From: Selaginella moellendorffii
Taxonomy: Eukaryota; Streptophyta; Lycopodiopsida; Selaginellales; Selaginellaceae
DNA: 64,000 nt
NCBI RefSeq assembly: GCF_000143415.4
Contig: NW_003314429.1
Span: forward strand, 62,001 to 126,000
Reading direction: 5' to 3'
In this document: positions 19,042 through 28,490 of the stretch, in pieces
Layout of the letters: every line of letters begins with the position of its first letter
How positions within the stretch are numbered: the stretch's first letter is position 1
Notes under the pieces: generated by a model
Told to the model about the DNA's origin: nothing
The model's database searches: none
What the model saw: the letters and a program-made list of their open reading frames with translations, nothing else
Made by a program: the position numbers and the translations under genes

Positions 19042-20891
19042 CATACTCTTTTCAAGGCATTTGACAGGAGAATGTATGGCAACCGGTTTTGCTCATCGAC
19101 TCCGACGGCATTCCTTGCAGCAGCCGCTCCCTGCTGCGTGTCACCATGGATATCACACGCAGAGAGGAGAGTGGCCCAATTCTTGAGCTCTGGAACGTAT
19201 GGCATGCTCTCGATCAGCCCTTTAGCCTCGTCAAGCTGCCCAGCTCGAGCAAGAAGATCGACAATGCAGCGGAAATGGCTGGCTCGGGCATCCAAGCCGT
19301 AATCCAGGTCCATGAACACGAAGTGCCGCCATGCCAAACCGAAGAATCCCTCGTGTCCCAAGGCCGAGATGAGACTGAGCAGTGTGATCTCGTTGGGATC
19401 CCAGCCGTCCAGCTTCATCAACTGGAAGAGCTCAAGAACACACCTCACGCGCTTCAAACTCCGCTCCCTGCGTCGCTGCTGCTCCTGCGGCCGACTGGAA
19501 TCCTCTCGTCGCGTGTAGACCTGCAGCATCATGTTCCATGCCACCACCGTGCGCTCCGGCATCATTCGAAAGAGCTTCCTGGCCTCAGTGTGATGCCCGC
19601 TTCGAGAATACGCAGTTATCATGGATGACCATGAAATGCTGTCTTTTACGTGCATGCTATCAAAAACTTTCCTTGAAACGTCTAAGAATCCCGCTTGGAT
19701 GTAAGCGAAGTTCATAGCGTTACACGCTGCCAGACTTTGACACGGCATTTCTACAAATAAACTCCTGGCTTCCTCTACATGCCCGACTTGGGCATATGCC
19801 GCCAGCATGGTAGTCCACGTCACTTGGTCACGGACGGGCATGGAGTCAAAGATGTCTCGGGCTTGTTCCACGTGTCCGTGGTCGCAGTAGCCTGCCACCA
19901 GGGACGTCCACGTCACTATATCCCTGGCGGGCATGCTGTCAAACAGCGTCATGGCAGCTCCAAGGTGGTTGTTCTTCGCGTAGCCTTCAACCATTGCATT
20001 GCAAGCAATGCCATTCCACACGGGCATTCGATCAAACAGCGCCTTGGCATCATCTAGCTTGCTGCTTCTCAACAGAATTACTAGCATTGTAGTGAAAGAC
20101 ACCTCGTCCCTCTCTGGCATCATTTCGAAAAACTCAATCGCTTCATTCAGCCTCCTGTCGCCATCGCCATCTTGCGAATGTGCCGCAAGCATGCTGTTCC
20201 AGGCTATTAGATCCTGCTCTGGCATCTCACTAAAGATCTGCTTCGCAATGTCGAAATGCCCACTTGCGGCATTTGCTGTGATAATGGCATTCCATGCGAC
20301 GGTACCATGTTCGGGCATTTTCTCAAAAGTATCCCTTGCCTTTGAAATCTCTTTGTTTAGTGTGTAGCCTTGCAGCATTGCGTTGTACGTTATTTCATTC
20401 CGAACAGGCATTGAATCAAACAGAAGTTTTGCGTTTTCCAGATCCTCGCCTTTGGCATATGCTAAAACCATGGCAGTCCATGATACAACATCCCTCTCCG
20501 GCATGTCCTTAAACAGCGTGCTTGCTTGATCAAAGTTTCCAATGTCAGCATACGCGGCTATAATAGTATTCCAAGAAACAAGATCTCTTTGAGGCATCGA
20601 ATCAAACATAGACCTCGCTTGTCCCAAATGCCCATTCTGGGCAAGTGCAGACATCATGATGTTCCAGGAGAAAACGTTGGGCTTGTAAAGTTGGTGAAAC
20701 ACCAGCCATGCTTGCTCGAGCTGCCCACACCTTCCATACATGTCTACCAAAAGATTTCCGAGGTATCTGTTTGATCTGTGCTCGCTAGCATTGATCTGTG
20801 CGTGAACACATCGTCCTCGGTCGAGGTCCTTGGAATTGCCGCATGATCTGACAAGGGACCCAAACCTCGCGAGCTCCTCGATGGATTGCAT
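19032..20891 (-). CDS. PPR protein, S-repeat type, 619 aa
   Basis: Single exon. The frame is open upstream to 20930, but the first ATG is at 20891 (MQSIEELARFG). About 13 S-type repeats follow an N-terminal helix pair (RYLGNLLVDMYGRCG). One repeat is lengthened by a DGDGDRR insert, and another carries a charged loop rich in R, Q and E near residues 455-475. The end has an E1-like part (NWATLLSACDIHGD) but no DYW. The first three repeats read N/D, N/D, T/N, predicting U-U-A, the same as in the divergent neighbour, which supports common descent (inference). It overlaps the neighbouring PPR tail by 10 bp. Confidence 0.92.
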   Translation of the reverse strand: MQSIEELARFGSLVRSCGNSKDLDRGRCVHAQINASEHRSNRYLGNLLVDMYGRCGQLEQAWLVFHQLYKPNVFSWNIMMSALAQNGHLGQARSMFDSMPQRDLVSWNTIIAAYADIGNFDQASTLFKDMPERDVVSWTAMVLAYAKGEDLENAKLLFDSMPVRNEITYNAMLQGYTLNKEISKARDTFEKMPEHGTVAWNAIITANAASGHFDIAKQIFSEMPEQDLIAWNSMLAAHSQDGDGDRRLNEAIEFFEMMPERDEVSFTTMLVILLRSSKLDDAKALFDRMPVWNGIACNAMVEGYAKNNHLGAAMTLFDSMPARDIVTWTSLVAGYCDHGHVEQARDIFDSMPVRDQVTWTTMLAAYAQVGHVEEARSLFVEMPCQSLAACNAMNFAYIQAGFLDVSRKVFDSMHVKDSISWSSMITAYSRSGHHTEARKLFRMMPERTVVAWNMMLQVYTRREDSSRPQEQQRRRERSLKRVRCVLELFQLMKLDGWDPNEITLLSLISALGHEGFFGLAWRHFVFMDLDYGLDARASHFRCIVDLLARAGQLDEAKGLIESMPYVPELKNWATLLSACDIHGDTQQGAAAARNAVGVDEQNRLPYILLSNALKRVCQL

Positions 20892-20988
20892 TGTTTCTCT
20901 CGAGCGCGTGGGCGATAGCGATTCATCCAAGAATGGTGGATGCCTCTCGCAATCTCTTGTGCCATATACTAAGATATGATTGTGTCAA
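20892..20988. promoter_or_regulatory. 97-bp bidirectional spacer between two PPR genes
   Basis: The start codons of two divergent PPR genes lie only 97 bp apart, so core promoters and 5' ends must overlap each other or the coding starts. ATATACTAAGATATG lies near the middle. No single TATA box can be assigned. Confidence 0.55.
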
Positions 20989-22500
20989 ATGCTTGCGAGG
21001 CAAGAGCGCATCGAGCACTATGCATCGCTCATCCGATCTTGCCAAGATACACGCCAGGGGAGACAACTCCACGAGCGCGTCCTGGGCAGCGAGTTTCGGA
21101 GGAACAGATACTTGGGCAATTTGTTGGTAGAGATGTATGGCAAATGCGGGGATGTAGAGAGCGCAAGGCAGGCGTTCCGAGAGGTCTATGAGCCCAACAC
21201 AATCTCGTGGAATATAATGATCGCGGCGCTCTCCGATAACGGCTACGTTGAGGACGCTCGTGCCGTGTTTGATCAAACGCCTTACAAAGATGGTGTCTCC
21301 TGGAACACCATTCTTGCAGCATATGCCCAAGCGGGGCATATTGTAGAGGCGCGTAAAATCTTTGAGGAAATGCCAGCGAAAGACGAGGCATCCTTTACCG
21401 CTTTGATTTCGGCTCTTGGGAGGATTGGAGAGGTGAGGGCTGCCAAGACCATCTTTGATGGCATGCCGGTGTGGAACACCATGTCGTGGAACACCATGCT
21501 CCAGGTATTTTCGACGAATTCTTATGTAGAAGAAGCGGAGAAGATGTTTGAAACGCTGCTGGAGAAGAATGTTGTGTCGTGGACTGCTATGATCGCCGCG
21601 TGTGGTGAGCAAGGAAACCCGGAGAAAGCCAGGGGATACTTTGACACGATGCCTCTCTTTGATCTTGTAGCTTGGTGTAGCATTGTCACCGCATATGCCC
21701 AAAATGCGCATGCTGGAGAGGCCAAGTTTTTGTTCGACATGATGCCTGAGCACAACCTGGTCGTCTTTAATGTCATGGTTCTGGCTTACGCACAAAACGG
21801 AAACTTTGATGAAGCACGCAGCATGTTTGAGCAAATGCCGTTCCGGGACTCAGTCTCTTGGACTGCCATGGGAACGGCATATGCGCAAAATGGGCATCTC
21901 CAAGAAGCATGGAAAGTGTTTGAGGTCATGCCGGAGAAGAACTTGGTATCTTGGAACGCTATGATACAAGCCGTCTCGCAAATCGGAAGGCTGGATGCGA
22001 TGGCCGAGCTGGGATACTCTCGGCTGCTCAACGATCGTAATAGAAACCAATGGAGGACTCTGAGAGACAAGAGCGTAGCGGAGGCTCTTGGCCACCTCTA
22101 TCTCATGCTTCTCGATGGCTGGGAGCCAAACGAGGTGACATACTTGAGCTTGGTTTCCGCTTGCGGTCACGCAGGGATGCTGAAAGACGCATTGTCCCAC
22201 TTCAAGGCAATGACTTTCGACCACCGCCTGCGTCCTCAAGCCGGCCACTTCAGGTCCATTCTGGATCTCCTGAGCCGCGCAGGGAGACTGGCCGAGGCCA
22301 AGGATCTCATCCAAAACATGCCGTTTGTCCCGGAGACTCCTGCGTGGGCGACGCTACTTTCGGCTTGTGGAACACAAGGTGACTCGAGACAGGAAAGTTC
22401 TAGCGTTGCACAGAGTGTGCTCGAGATGAGGTCCGGGAGCTGTGGATCCTACGTTCTCATCTCCAATCTATACTCCGCAAAGAAGTACGCAAGACAGTGA
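20989..22500 (+). CDS. PPR protein, S-repeat type, 503 aa
   Basis: Single exon from the first in-frame ATG (MLARQERIEHYASL). Nine S repeats are followed by a linker (SRLLNDRNRNQWRTL) that breaks the pattern, then longer repeats and an E-type end (AWATLLSACGTQGD, SYVLISNLYS). Its N-terminus (RNRYLGNLLVEMYGKCG, then NTISWNIMIAAL) closely matches that of the divergent neighbour (SNRYLGNLLVDMYGRCG, NVFSWNIMMSAL). Code pairs of repeats 1-8 are N/D, N/D, T/N, N/N, T/D, C/N, N/D, T/N, predicting U-U-A-Y-G-?-U-A (inference). Confidence 0.92.
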   Translation: MLARQERIEHYASLIRSCQDTRQGRQLHERVLGSEFRRNRYLGNLLVEMYGKCGDVESARQAFREVYEPNTISWNIMIAALSDNGYVEDARAVFDQTPYKDGVSWNTILAAYAQAGHIVEARKIFEEMPAKDEASFTALISALGRIGEVRAAKTIFDGMPVWNTMSWNTMLQVFSTNSYVEEAEKMFETLLEKNVVSWTAMIAACGEQGNPEKARGYFDTMPLFDLVAWCSIVTAYAQNAHAGEAKFLFDMMPEHNLVVFNVMVLAYAQNGNFDEARSMFEQMPFRDSVSWTAMGTAYAQNGHLQEAWKVFEVMPEKNLVSWNAMIQAVSQIGRLDAMAELGYSRLLNDRNRNQWRTLRDKSVAEALGHLYLMLLDGWEPNEVTYLSLVSACGHAGMLKDALSHFKAMTFDHRLRPQAGHFRSILDLLSRAGRLAEAKDLIQNMPFVPETPAWATLLSACGTQGDSRQESSSVAQSVLEMRSGSCGSYVLISNLYSAKKYARQ

Positions 22501-23022
22501 ATCGCTCTCTGGCGAAGCGACGAACTTAGAGAGCCAAAGTTGCATCTCTTCCATGGAAGGACGCCAAAGGAAGGACGGCATAGACAAAATGCCAAACTTC
22601 TGTGCGTCTCGGTCCGAGGTAGTGACGCTGGCAAGAGACAAGAGGGAAGGCTCAAGCTTAAAGATCCAAGGACAAGCTCTCCGGTGGGATTCGAGCGGGA
22701 GAGAAGTAGGCCAGCAGCATCGAAACAAGAGCACACGCCAAAACCATCGCTCGAATCAGTAAGATCATTAAGAGAACACTAAGTGAAAAGACACAAAGTA
22801 GAAGAAAAGAAAAGCCTCCATTTTTATTTACAAACGCAAAGTCCCACTAGTACTACGATCAATCGTTTTATCATGAGCAGCACCCAGCTTTCTTTTTTGT
22901 TCTTGGATCCTCACAGTGATGGGCGATGCGATCGGCGAGGAAAGAGGCAGTTCATCACCATCACGTACTGTCGAGAAAGGGAAGCTTGGCGAGGAGCCAC
23001 ATATATAAATATACCATCGCGA
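22501..23022. other. Intergenic, convergent 3' flanks
   Basis: This 522-bp stretch lies between the PPR stop and the stop of the carboxylesterase. I see no gene; the open frames here are short and lack family features. Confidence 0.5.
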
Positions 23023-24114
23023 TCATGTCAAAGCTGGCGACGCTCGGGGAGCGATGGCGCTGGAGCGGATGAATTGGAGCACCTCGGGCATGAACACGTA
23101 GCTCACGGTTCCATCGGGCGTGACGAATCCATGCGTCGCGTCCGGATACTCTACGAGCTTCACCTCCACGCCGCTCTCGCGCAAGAAATCCGCGTAGGCG
23201 ACCTGGCGGTCGTGGAGCAAGTCTCGCCCGCCCACGATCACCAGCGCCGGCGGGAGATTGCATGGCAGCGGCTGCGCGGCCGCGAGAGGATCGCAGAAGG
23301 GATGGTCGCGCGACGCGCCATCCGGGAGCGCAAGGCTCCACAGCTGGTCGCTCATGGCGAGCGTGAGGATGGGGCCGTCGGAGAGGCGGAGCTCCGAGGC
23401 GGTCCTGTGCGCGCCACCAAAGAATGGCTGGAGGAGGATCTGGGCGGCGAAGCTGAGAGGAGGGAGGAGCGCGCGCTTGCTCTTGGACGACTCGAGCACC
23501 ATGAGGAGCGCGTTGTGGACAATGTTGCCGCCAGAGCTTCCGCCCATGAAGATCAAGCTGGAGAAGTCGGCATACGAGGCTAGCCAGGGATCCCTTTGAG
23601 GAAGATGGTGGTCGCCACCATCGCGCAAGCTCGTGATCTGGTGGTGGTGATCATGACTATCACCATTGCCATCCACAGTAGCGCTGGCAGCATCGCCACC
23701 ATCGCCATCGCTGGTGGAGAGAAGAGCTTGGGCTCGGAGCCAGTGGAGCGCCGAGACGAGGTCTTGGTAGGCGGCGGGGAGGCACGAGGCCGGCGCCAAT
23801 CTGTGGTTGAGCGAGACAACAAGAGCAGTGGCATCAGTGGCTACCTTCTTGCAGAAATCGTGGTACGAGGACGTGGCGGCGCTGAATCGGACGAATCCTC
23901 CGCCGTGGACATGGACCACAATGGGGAGCTTGCGCTTGGAATTGATCTGGAGCGCCGCCGCGGGGAGATAGAGCCTGACCCACACACGACCATCGCCACC
24001 GCCGAGCTTGACATCCCGCGACGCCACACCATCCGCGAAGCTGGAATCCGCGGCAACCTCGGGGATTTCCCAGCTCTGCGCGGACGCTGGCGGCCCTGTG
24101 GAATCGCCCATCAT
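23023..24114 (-). CDS. CXE-type carboxylesterase (alpha/beta hydrolase-3)
   Basis: A single exon encodes 363 aa. Family hallmarks are the oxyanion-hole HGGGF (residues 70-74), the nucleophile motif GGSSGGN (Ser194), Asp298 in GGRDLLHD and His328 in DATHGF, so the catalytic triad is complete. The fold and length match plant CXE enzymes, which hydrolyse short-chain esters and include relatives of the GID1 gibberellin receptor; the full triad with His favours a true esterase. Unusual is a low-complexity Asp/Gly/His-rich insert at about residues 133-174, just before the nucleophile strand. No signal peptide is seen, so it is probably cytosolic. A GA microsatellite lies in the 5' leader. The second codon is also ATG. 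Confidence 0.93.
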   Translation of the reverse strand: MMGDSTGPPASAQSWEIPEVAADSSFADGVASRDVKLGGGDGRVWVRLYLPAAALQINSKRKLPIVVHVHGGGFVRFSAATSSYHDFCKKVATDATALVVSLNHRLAPASCLPAAYQDLVSALHWLRAQALLSTSDGDGGDAASATVDGNGDSHDHHHQITSLRDGGDHHLPQRDPWLASYADFSSLIFMGGSSGGNIVHNALLMVLESSKSKRALLPPLSFAAQILLQPFFGGAHRTASELRLSDGPILTLAMSDQLWSLALPDGASRDHPFCDPLAAAQPLPCNLPPALVIVGGRDLLHDRQVAYADFLRESGVEVKLVEYPDATHGFVTPDGTVSYVFMPEVLQFIRSSAIAPRASPALT

Positions 24115-24135
24115 GCTCTAGCTCTCTCGCGCTCC

Positions 24136-24137
<2 letters not shown>

Positions 24138-24168
<31 letters not shown>
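24138..24168. repeat. (GA)n microsatellite in the 5' leader of the CXE gene
   Basis: About 15 GA units lie 24 bp upstream of the ATG on the minus strand, where they read as CT repeats. Confidence 0.9.
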
Positions 24169-24171
<3 letters not shown>

Positions 24172-24527
24172 CGGCGCGGTGAAAGAATCAAAGAAATAAC
24201 TCGTAGAAAACGCGGAGCAAATCCTGCGCTCCTCCAATCCAATCCTGCGCAGCGCTTCTTCCTTCTCCAGGTTTTGTAGCTCTCGCTCCTCTCCGCTCTA
24301 GCTACGCGGCCCAAGAGCTTGATTAGCCACATTCTTCTTTTTCCATTGTTTAAGCTTTGCCATGGACCCTCTCTTGACAATGCTTCACCAACAATCACGA
24401 AAGTGAAAGGCGCGCATAAATATTCCTCTAATCGCTCTCTCCTCGCTGCAGATCTCCCTTGCGGGGTGGATCTAGAGGATGATCTATGCGTAAGTTATTT
24501 GCACCACACGAGAGGGTGATTGATTGA

Positions 24528-24549
24528 TTATCAAATCGCGATTTGATAA
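24528..24549. repeat. 22-bp perfect palindrome
   Basis: TTATCAAATCG is followed at once by its exact reverse complement CGATTTGATAA. It lies about 415 bp upstream of the CXE start codon. Confidence 0.95.
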
Positions 24550-25098
24550 ACCCCGCGGTATAGCTGTTCCTCATATGCGAATTATATCCATGCGAGCGTG
24601 GTCTCGCCTTGGCGATCTCGCTGTCCACGAGCATCCGGATGCTCCACCCCTCGCAAGCAATTCGCTCTCGATCGAGTGTAACTCTCTCGCTTTTCCCGCT
24701 TAGCAGACAATGTAAACAATCGATCGATCGCTCTCGTGCTCTTTGGTTGCTCGAGAATGCTGACAAGAGTTCGCTCTGTGGCATAGATTATCTAAGCAAA
24801 GTCTGCGAGTGTGGCGAAGGAGATCTCCCAGCGACACTTGCTAAAAAAAAAAAAATCTTGTGCAAAGCACTCGCGGCCAAGGGTGGGAGTGATGCGTCCA
24901 TTGCGAATGATTGGCATATGAGTTATCGCGGGTGTATGATGAGATAATCACAAACCACACTCAAACAAACCAAACAACCTCAACCTTATAGAATCGCAAA
25001 CATTATTCCTGGTGGGAATCCTGGCAAAGACTTTGAAATTTCTGCCACCACCCGCCCTACCTAGTCTATGATCCGAGCGAGCGAACGCGGCAAAACAA

Positions 25099-25267
25099 AG
25101 AGAGAGAGAGAGAGAGAGGAAGAGAAAAAAAAAAGCAAGAAAGAGAGAGCGGAAGATTCCTTTTTCTCTCAACAAAAGCCGAGAGAGAGAGAGAGAGAAG
25201 AAGAGAAAAAAAAGCAAGAAAGAGAGAGCGAGAGAGCGGAAGATTCTTTTTTCTCTCAACAAAAGCC
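25099..25267 (+). repeat. Tandem duplication of a GA/poly-A block
   Basis: Two units of about 82-87 bp each consist of a GA run, AAGAGAAAAAAAA, GCAAGAAAGAGAGAGC, GGAAGATTC, TTTTTCTCTCAAC and AAAAGCC. The second has an extra GAGAGAGC. A third unit starts at 25268 but breaks off. Confidence 0.88.
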
Positions 25268-26401
25268 GAGAGATTCCTTTATTTCAACCAAAGCTACCTA
25301 TATTATTCGATATTCGCTTTCTTTCTTCACGGGTGTGACCACTCAACTCCTTGATTCATAGGCAAGGTGATAGAAACTTTAGTTTTTCCTCCAGCGAAAC
25401 AACGTGGTGGCTGATGCTCTGACTTGATCCAAAACATATAATCGATCGTGCCACCAGATTTACGAGGAAGCATACATCCTCCATAGCCGCAAGCCAAGAC
25501 AAGCGACCAAGCGAGCCAAGACGCAAGCTAGCAATCAAGCAAAGCAGCACAGACACATGATCTCATTCATCGCATCATCGTGCTCAGCGCTTGGGTGATC
25601 TCATCCTGCAGCGCAAGATTTGGGATTGTCGCAGATTCCTTTGGTTGAATCCACAACTTGGTCCTGTCGATCATGTCCTGGATTCGTTAATTCACGCTCT
25701 CATACAGCCCAGTCACAGCTCACTTTCTTCCTTCCCAGAGTGGAAGCAAAGCAAATCACACCGAGGGAGAGACGAAGAAAAGCGCCGAGACAAAATCCAA
25801 ACCACAAGACGTATGCTTCCGTGTGGCAGAGCCGTAGCTCCACCATGAAGCCAAAAAAAAAAAAAAAGGAAAAATAGTCGAAGAAAAGAGTACGAGAAAG
25901 AAAAGGAAGAAATATACCTACGTGCTACGTACAAACAAATGCATGAGACGCGACAAAGCATGAATGGGAGAGAGAGAGGCCGAGGAAAAAAAAAAAAAAA
26001 ACTGATAGAAGAGATGGAAAAACTATTCTTTGTTTCTAGGAGGCATCTGAAAAGGGAGTAATACCTCTGTGTCCACTGAAGCGATGTCCTTGCTTTTCTC
26101 GCCGCGGCCTTGCTTCAATTCAAGCCTTGGGTCTGAGTCTTGCTTCTCTCTCGCTCTCTCGTACTGCTCGTCTCGTCTGGAGAGATTCCAGTTGTTTAGT
26201 ATTCCAAAATCAAGCACTTAAGTACCTCCTTCTCTTTCTCCTGGAGTCCGAGCCATTTACTCGGAAGGCTTGGAGGGGTCGCTCTTTGATAGCCTTCCGT
26301 AGCACGGGATGTAAGTTGTAATTTAGACTGGGATGGTTCCTGCCTGGCAAGCTTGTATAGTTTCAAACCAAAAAGAAAAGGAGAAAGTTGCTTACGAAGG
26401 T

Positions 26402-28490
26402 TTACGTCTGATCTTTCCAGATGATGTCTTTGAGTCCCGTTGTGAACGACTGGTGGAACTGCGCAGCGACAGCATATTGTTAATGTTGATGGCGAGGAAG
26501 AGAAATAAAGAAGAGTCAAACAGTTGCCTTGTGATACTCGAGTGTATCGCCACCAGATTTCCGTAGCTCCACCACGTAAAAAGACGGTGCAACTTCGAAG
26601 ACCTGAGAGCAGAGCTTTTGTACGAGAGAATGAGAACCAAAACGCTTTACCTCCGTGCACACCGAAAGATGGCCTTTCCTACCTCGCTTTGACCCTTGCA
26701 GCGTCATCTGAAGGAAAGTGCTTGTCCAACTCATGCAATCCTTTTTAGAACTATACCTTGTAGTTCCTCTTCTGGATATGGAACCCCAGCGGTCTCGCAG
26801 TTTCTTCTATTGTTCTCACAATCTCTTTCGCAGGATGTTTCGATGTGAACCGTGACTCGCGTTCCACCTCCTACAACAAGTTACGCGATCGTGAGCATCT
26901 CTATAGAGAGGAAAGATAAATGCTTGAGGATACTTACACGATGCTCGAAAAGGCCTGACAAGTTGAATCCTCGCGACATCGATATGATCTCAAAAGCATT
27001 CATGGTGACTGGTTGTGGCTCCTCTTTCTCCGCCACAAGATGATCCTGCAAGAAAATTTCAGTTCTCTTTCATGTCAATTTGCCAGACACGCCGTCCTAC
27101 CTCAGAGCCATTAAACACCGCATCAATGTCGTCAAGGTTGGGACTTTGTTCCTTTCCAAGTGTCATTGGTTTGTGTTCGACTTGAAACCACTCATTGTCC
27201 ATTATCCTGGAGATGGATATGCGCTGACGCACAAATTCGGAAAAGGGCGAGAGAGAGACCAGCACAAGCAAATATTACTACATCAATGATGCCAATTTAA
27301 TTCTTACTGATTTCGGATTTGGATCCAGTATCTTTTGTACAAGCTTTCGGGAGCCCCTTGAAAACCAATGCGGAAATGTAAAATCTGCGCGATGCATCTA
27401 ATTCGCATTTAATTCATGTCAGCTGAACAGGAAAAACAACCAAACAGATGTTTTCATACCTTCTTGTACAGTGCCACCAGATTAGGCTCGTCAAATGGCA
27501 AGTATCCAGCCAAGAGGACGTATAAAACAATTCCGCAAGACCAGATATCGGCTTTGAAACCGTCGTAGCCTTTGTCACTGATGACCTGTAGAACGATAAG
27601 TTCACACAAGCTAAAACAACAAGCAACGCAGTTACCTCGGGAGCTACGTAGTTTGGCGTTCCACACGTTGTATGAAGAAGGCCATCCGACTGTAAAATCA
27701 TTCACTAATTTAATGAGCGAGTTCTCTTATGGTGAACTTAACTCGGCACTGTTGAGGAAGGGCACTTAGACCGAAGTCTGAGATTTTCAAGTTTCCATCT
27801 GAATCCAATAGCAAGTTCTCTGGCTGCCAAAACAAACGCTTCTAAGTCGAGAGCTCTACAAATATCAGTTCGTTTCTTTCGAGAATCACCTTTAAGTCAC
27901 GGTGGCAGACACCCCTGCTGTGACAATAATCCACAGCATCGATCAGTTGCTGGAAATATATTCGGGCTTTACGTTCATCTTGCTTTCCCTCTCGCGCCTG
28001 GACGAAAAAGAAATAAAAAGAAATCTATGTCATTCTTTAATGAAAAACTGTCAGATGCCTTACGATCTTGTCAAACATTTCTCCACCTGTGACATATTCC
28101 ATAACCATATAAATCTTGGTCTTGCTGCCTATAACCTGTAAAGGAAAGTCTCACCACCAAAAAAGAAGAGCTTTGGGAAATGGTTGAAATATAAGCTTAC
28201 TTACCTCAAACAGCTGAATGACGTTGGGATGTCTCACCAGCTTCATTGTAGAAATTTCGCGTTTGATCTGTAAAGTTCGTCAAGATGACCAGCAATGAAA
28301 GCGAGCTCGACCATTTCTGCTTTACCTGATCGACCATCTTGTGCTTCAAAATCTTCTCCTTGTCCAAGATCTTAATCGCGACGCTCTCGTTCGTCTCCAA
28401 GTTCCTGGCGTACTTGACCTTGGCAAAAGTACCTTCTCCAAGTGTCCGTCCCAGCTCATACTTCCCAACGCGAGTTCTCCGGTAGCTCAT
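26402..28490 (-). CDS. CBL-interacting protein kinase (CIPK/SnRK3)
   Basis: Fourteen exons join in frame to 430 aa: 28326-28490, 28205-28267, 28064-28135, 27890-27997, 27743-27823, 27636-27689, 27460-27585, 27308-27397, 27101-27223, 26938-27045, 26757-26870, 26651-26707, 26528-26602 and 26402-26458. The kinase domain has GEGTFAKVK, the ATP-binding lysine in VAIKIL, HRDLKPEN (across exons 4/5), DFG and APE. The regulatory tail has the NAF motif ([19 protein letters not shown]), which binds calcineurin-B-like calcium sensors, then the PPI-type region for PP2C binding. CIPKs relay Ca2+ signals to ion transporters. The last intron has a GC donor (AAG|GCAACT). The length is typical, and there is no sign of decay. 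Confidence 0.95.

Larger units (their letters stand above)
24115..26401. other. Intergenic, 2.3 kb
   Basis: This holds the CXE promoter and, on the far side, the 3' flank of the CIPK gene. I see no coding gene. It contains a 22-bp perfect palindrome at 24528, a duplicated GA/AAG block at 25.1-25.27 kb and several poly-A stretches (24.84, 25.86 and 25.99 kb). Confidence 0.5.
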
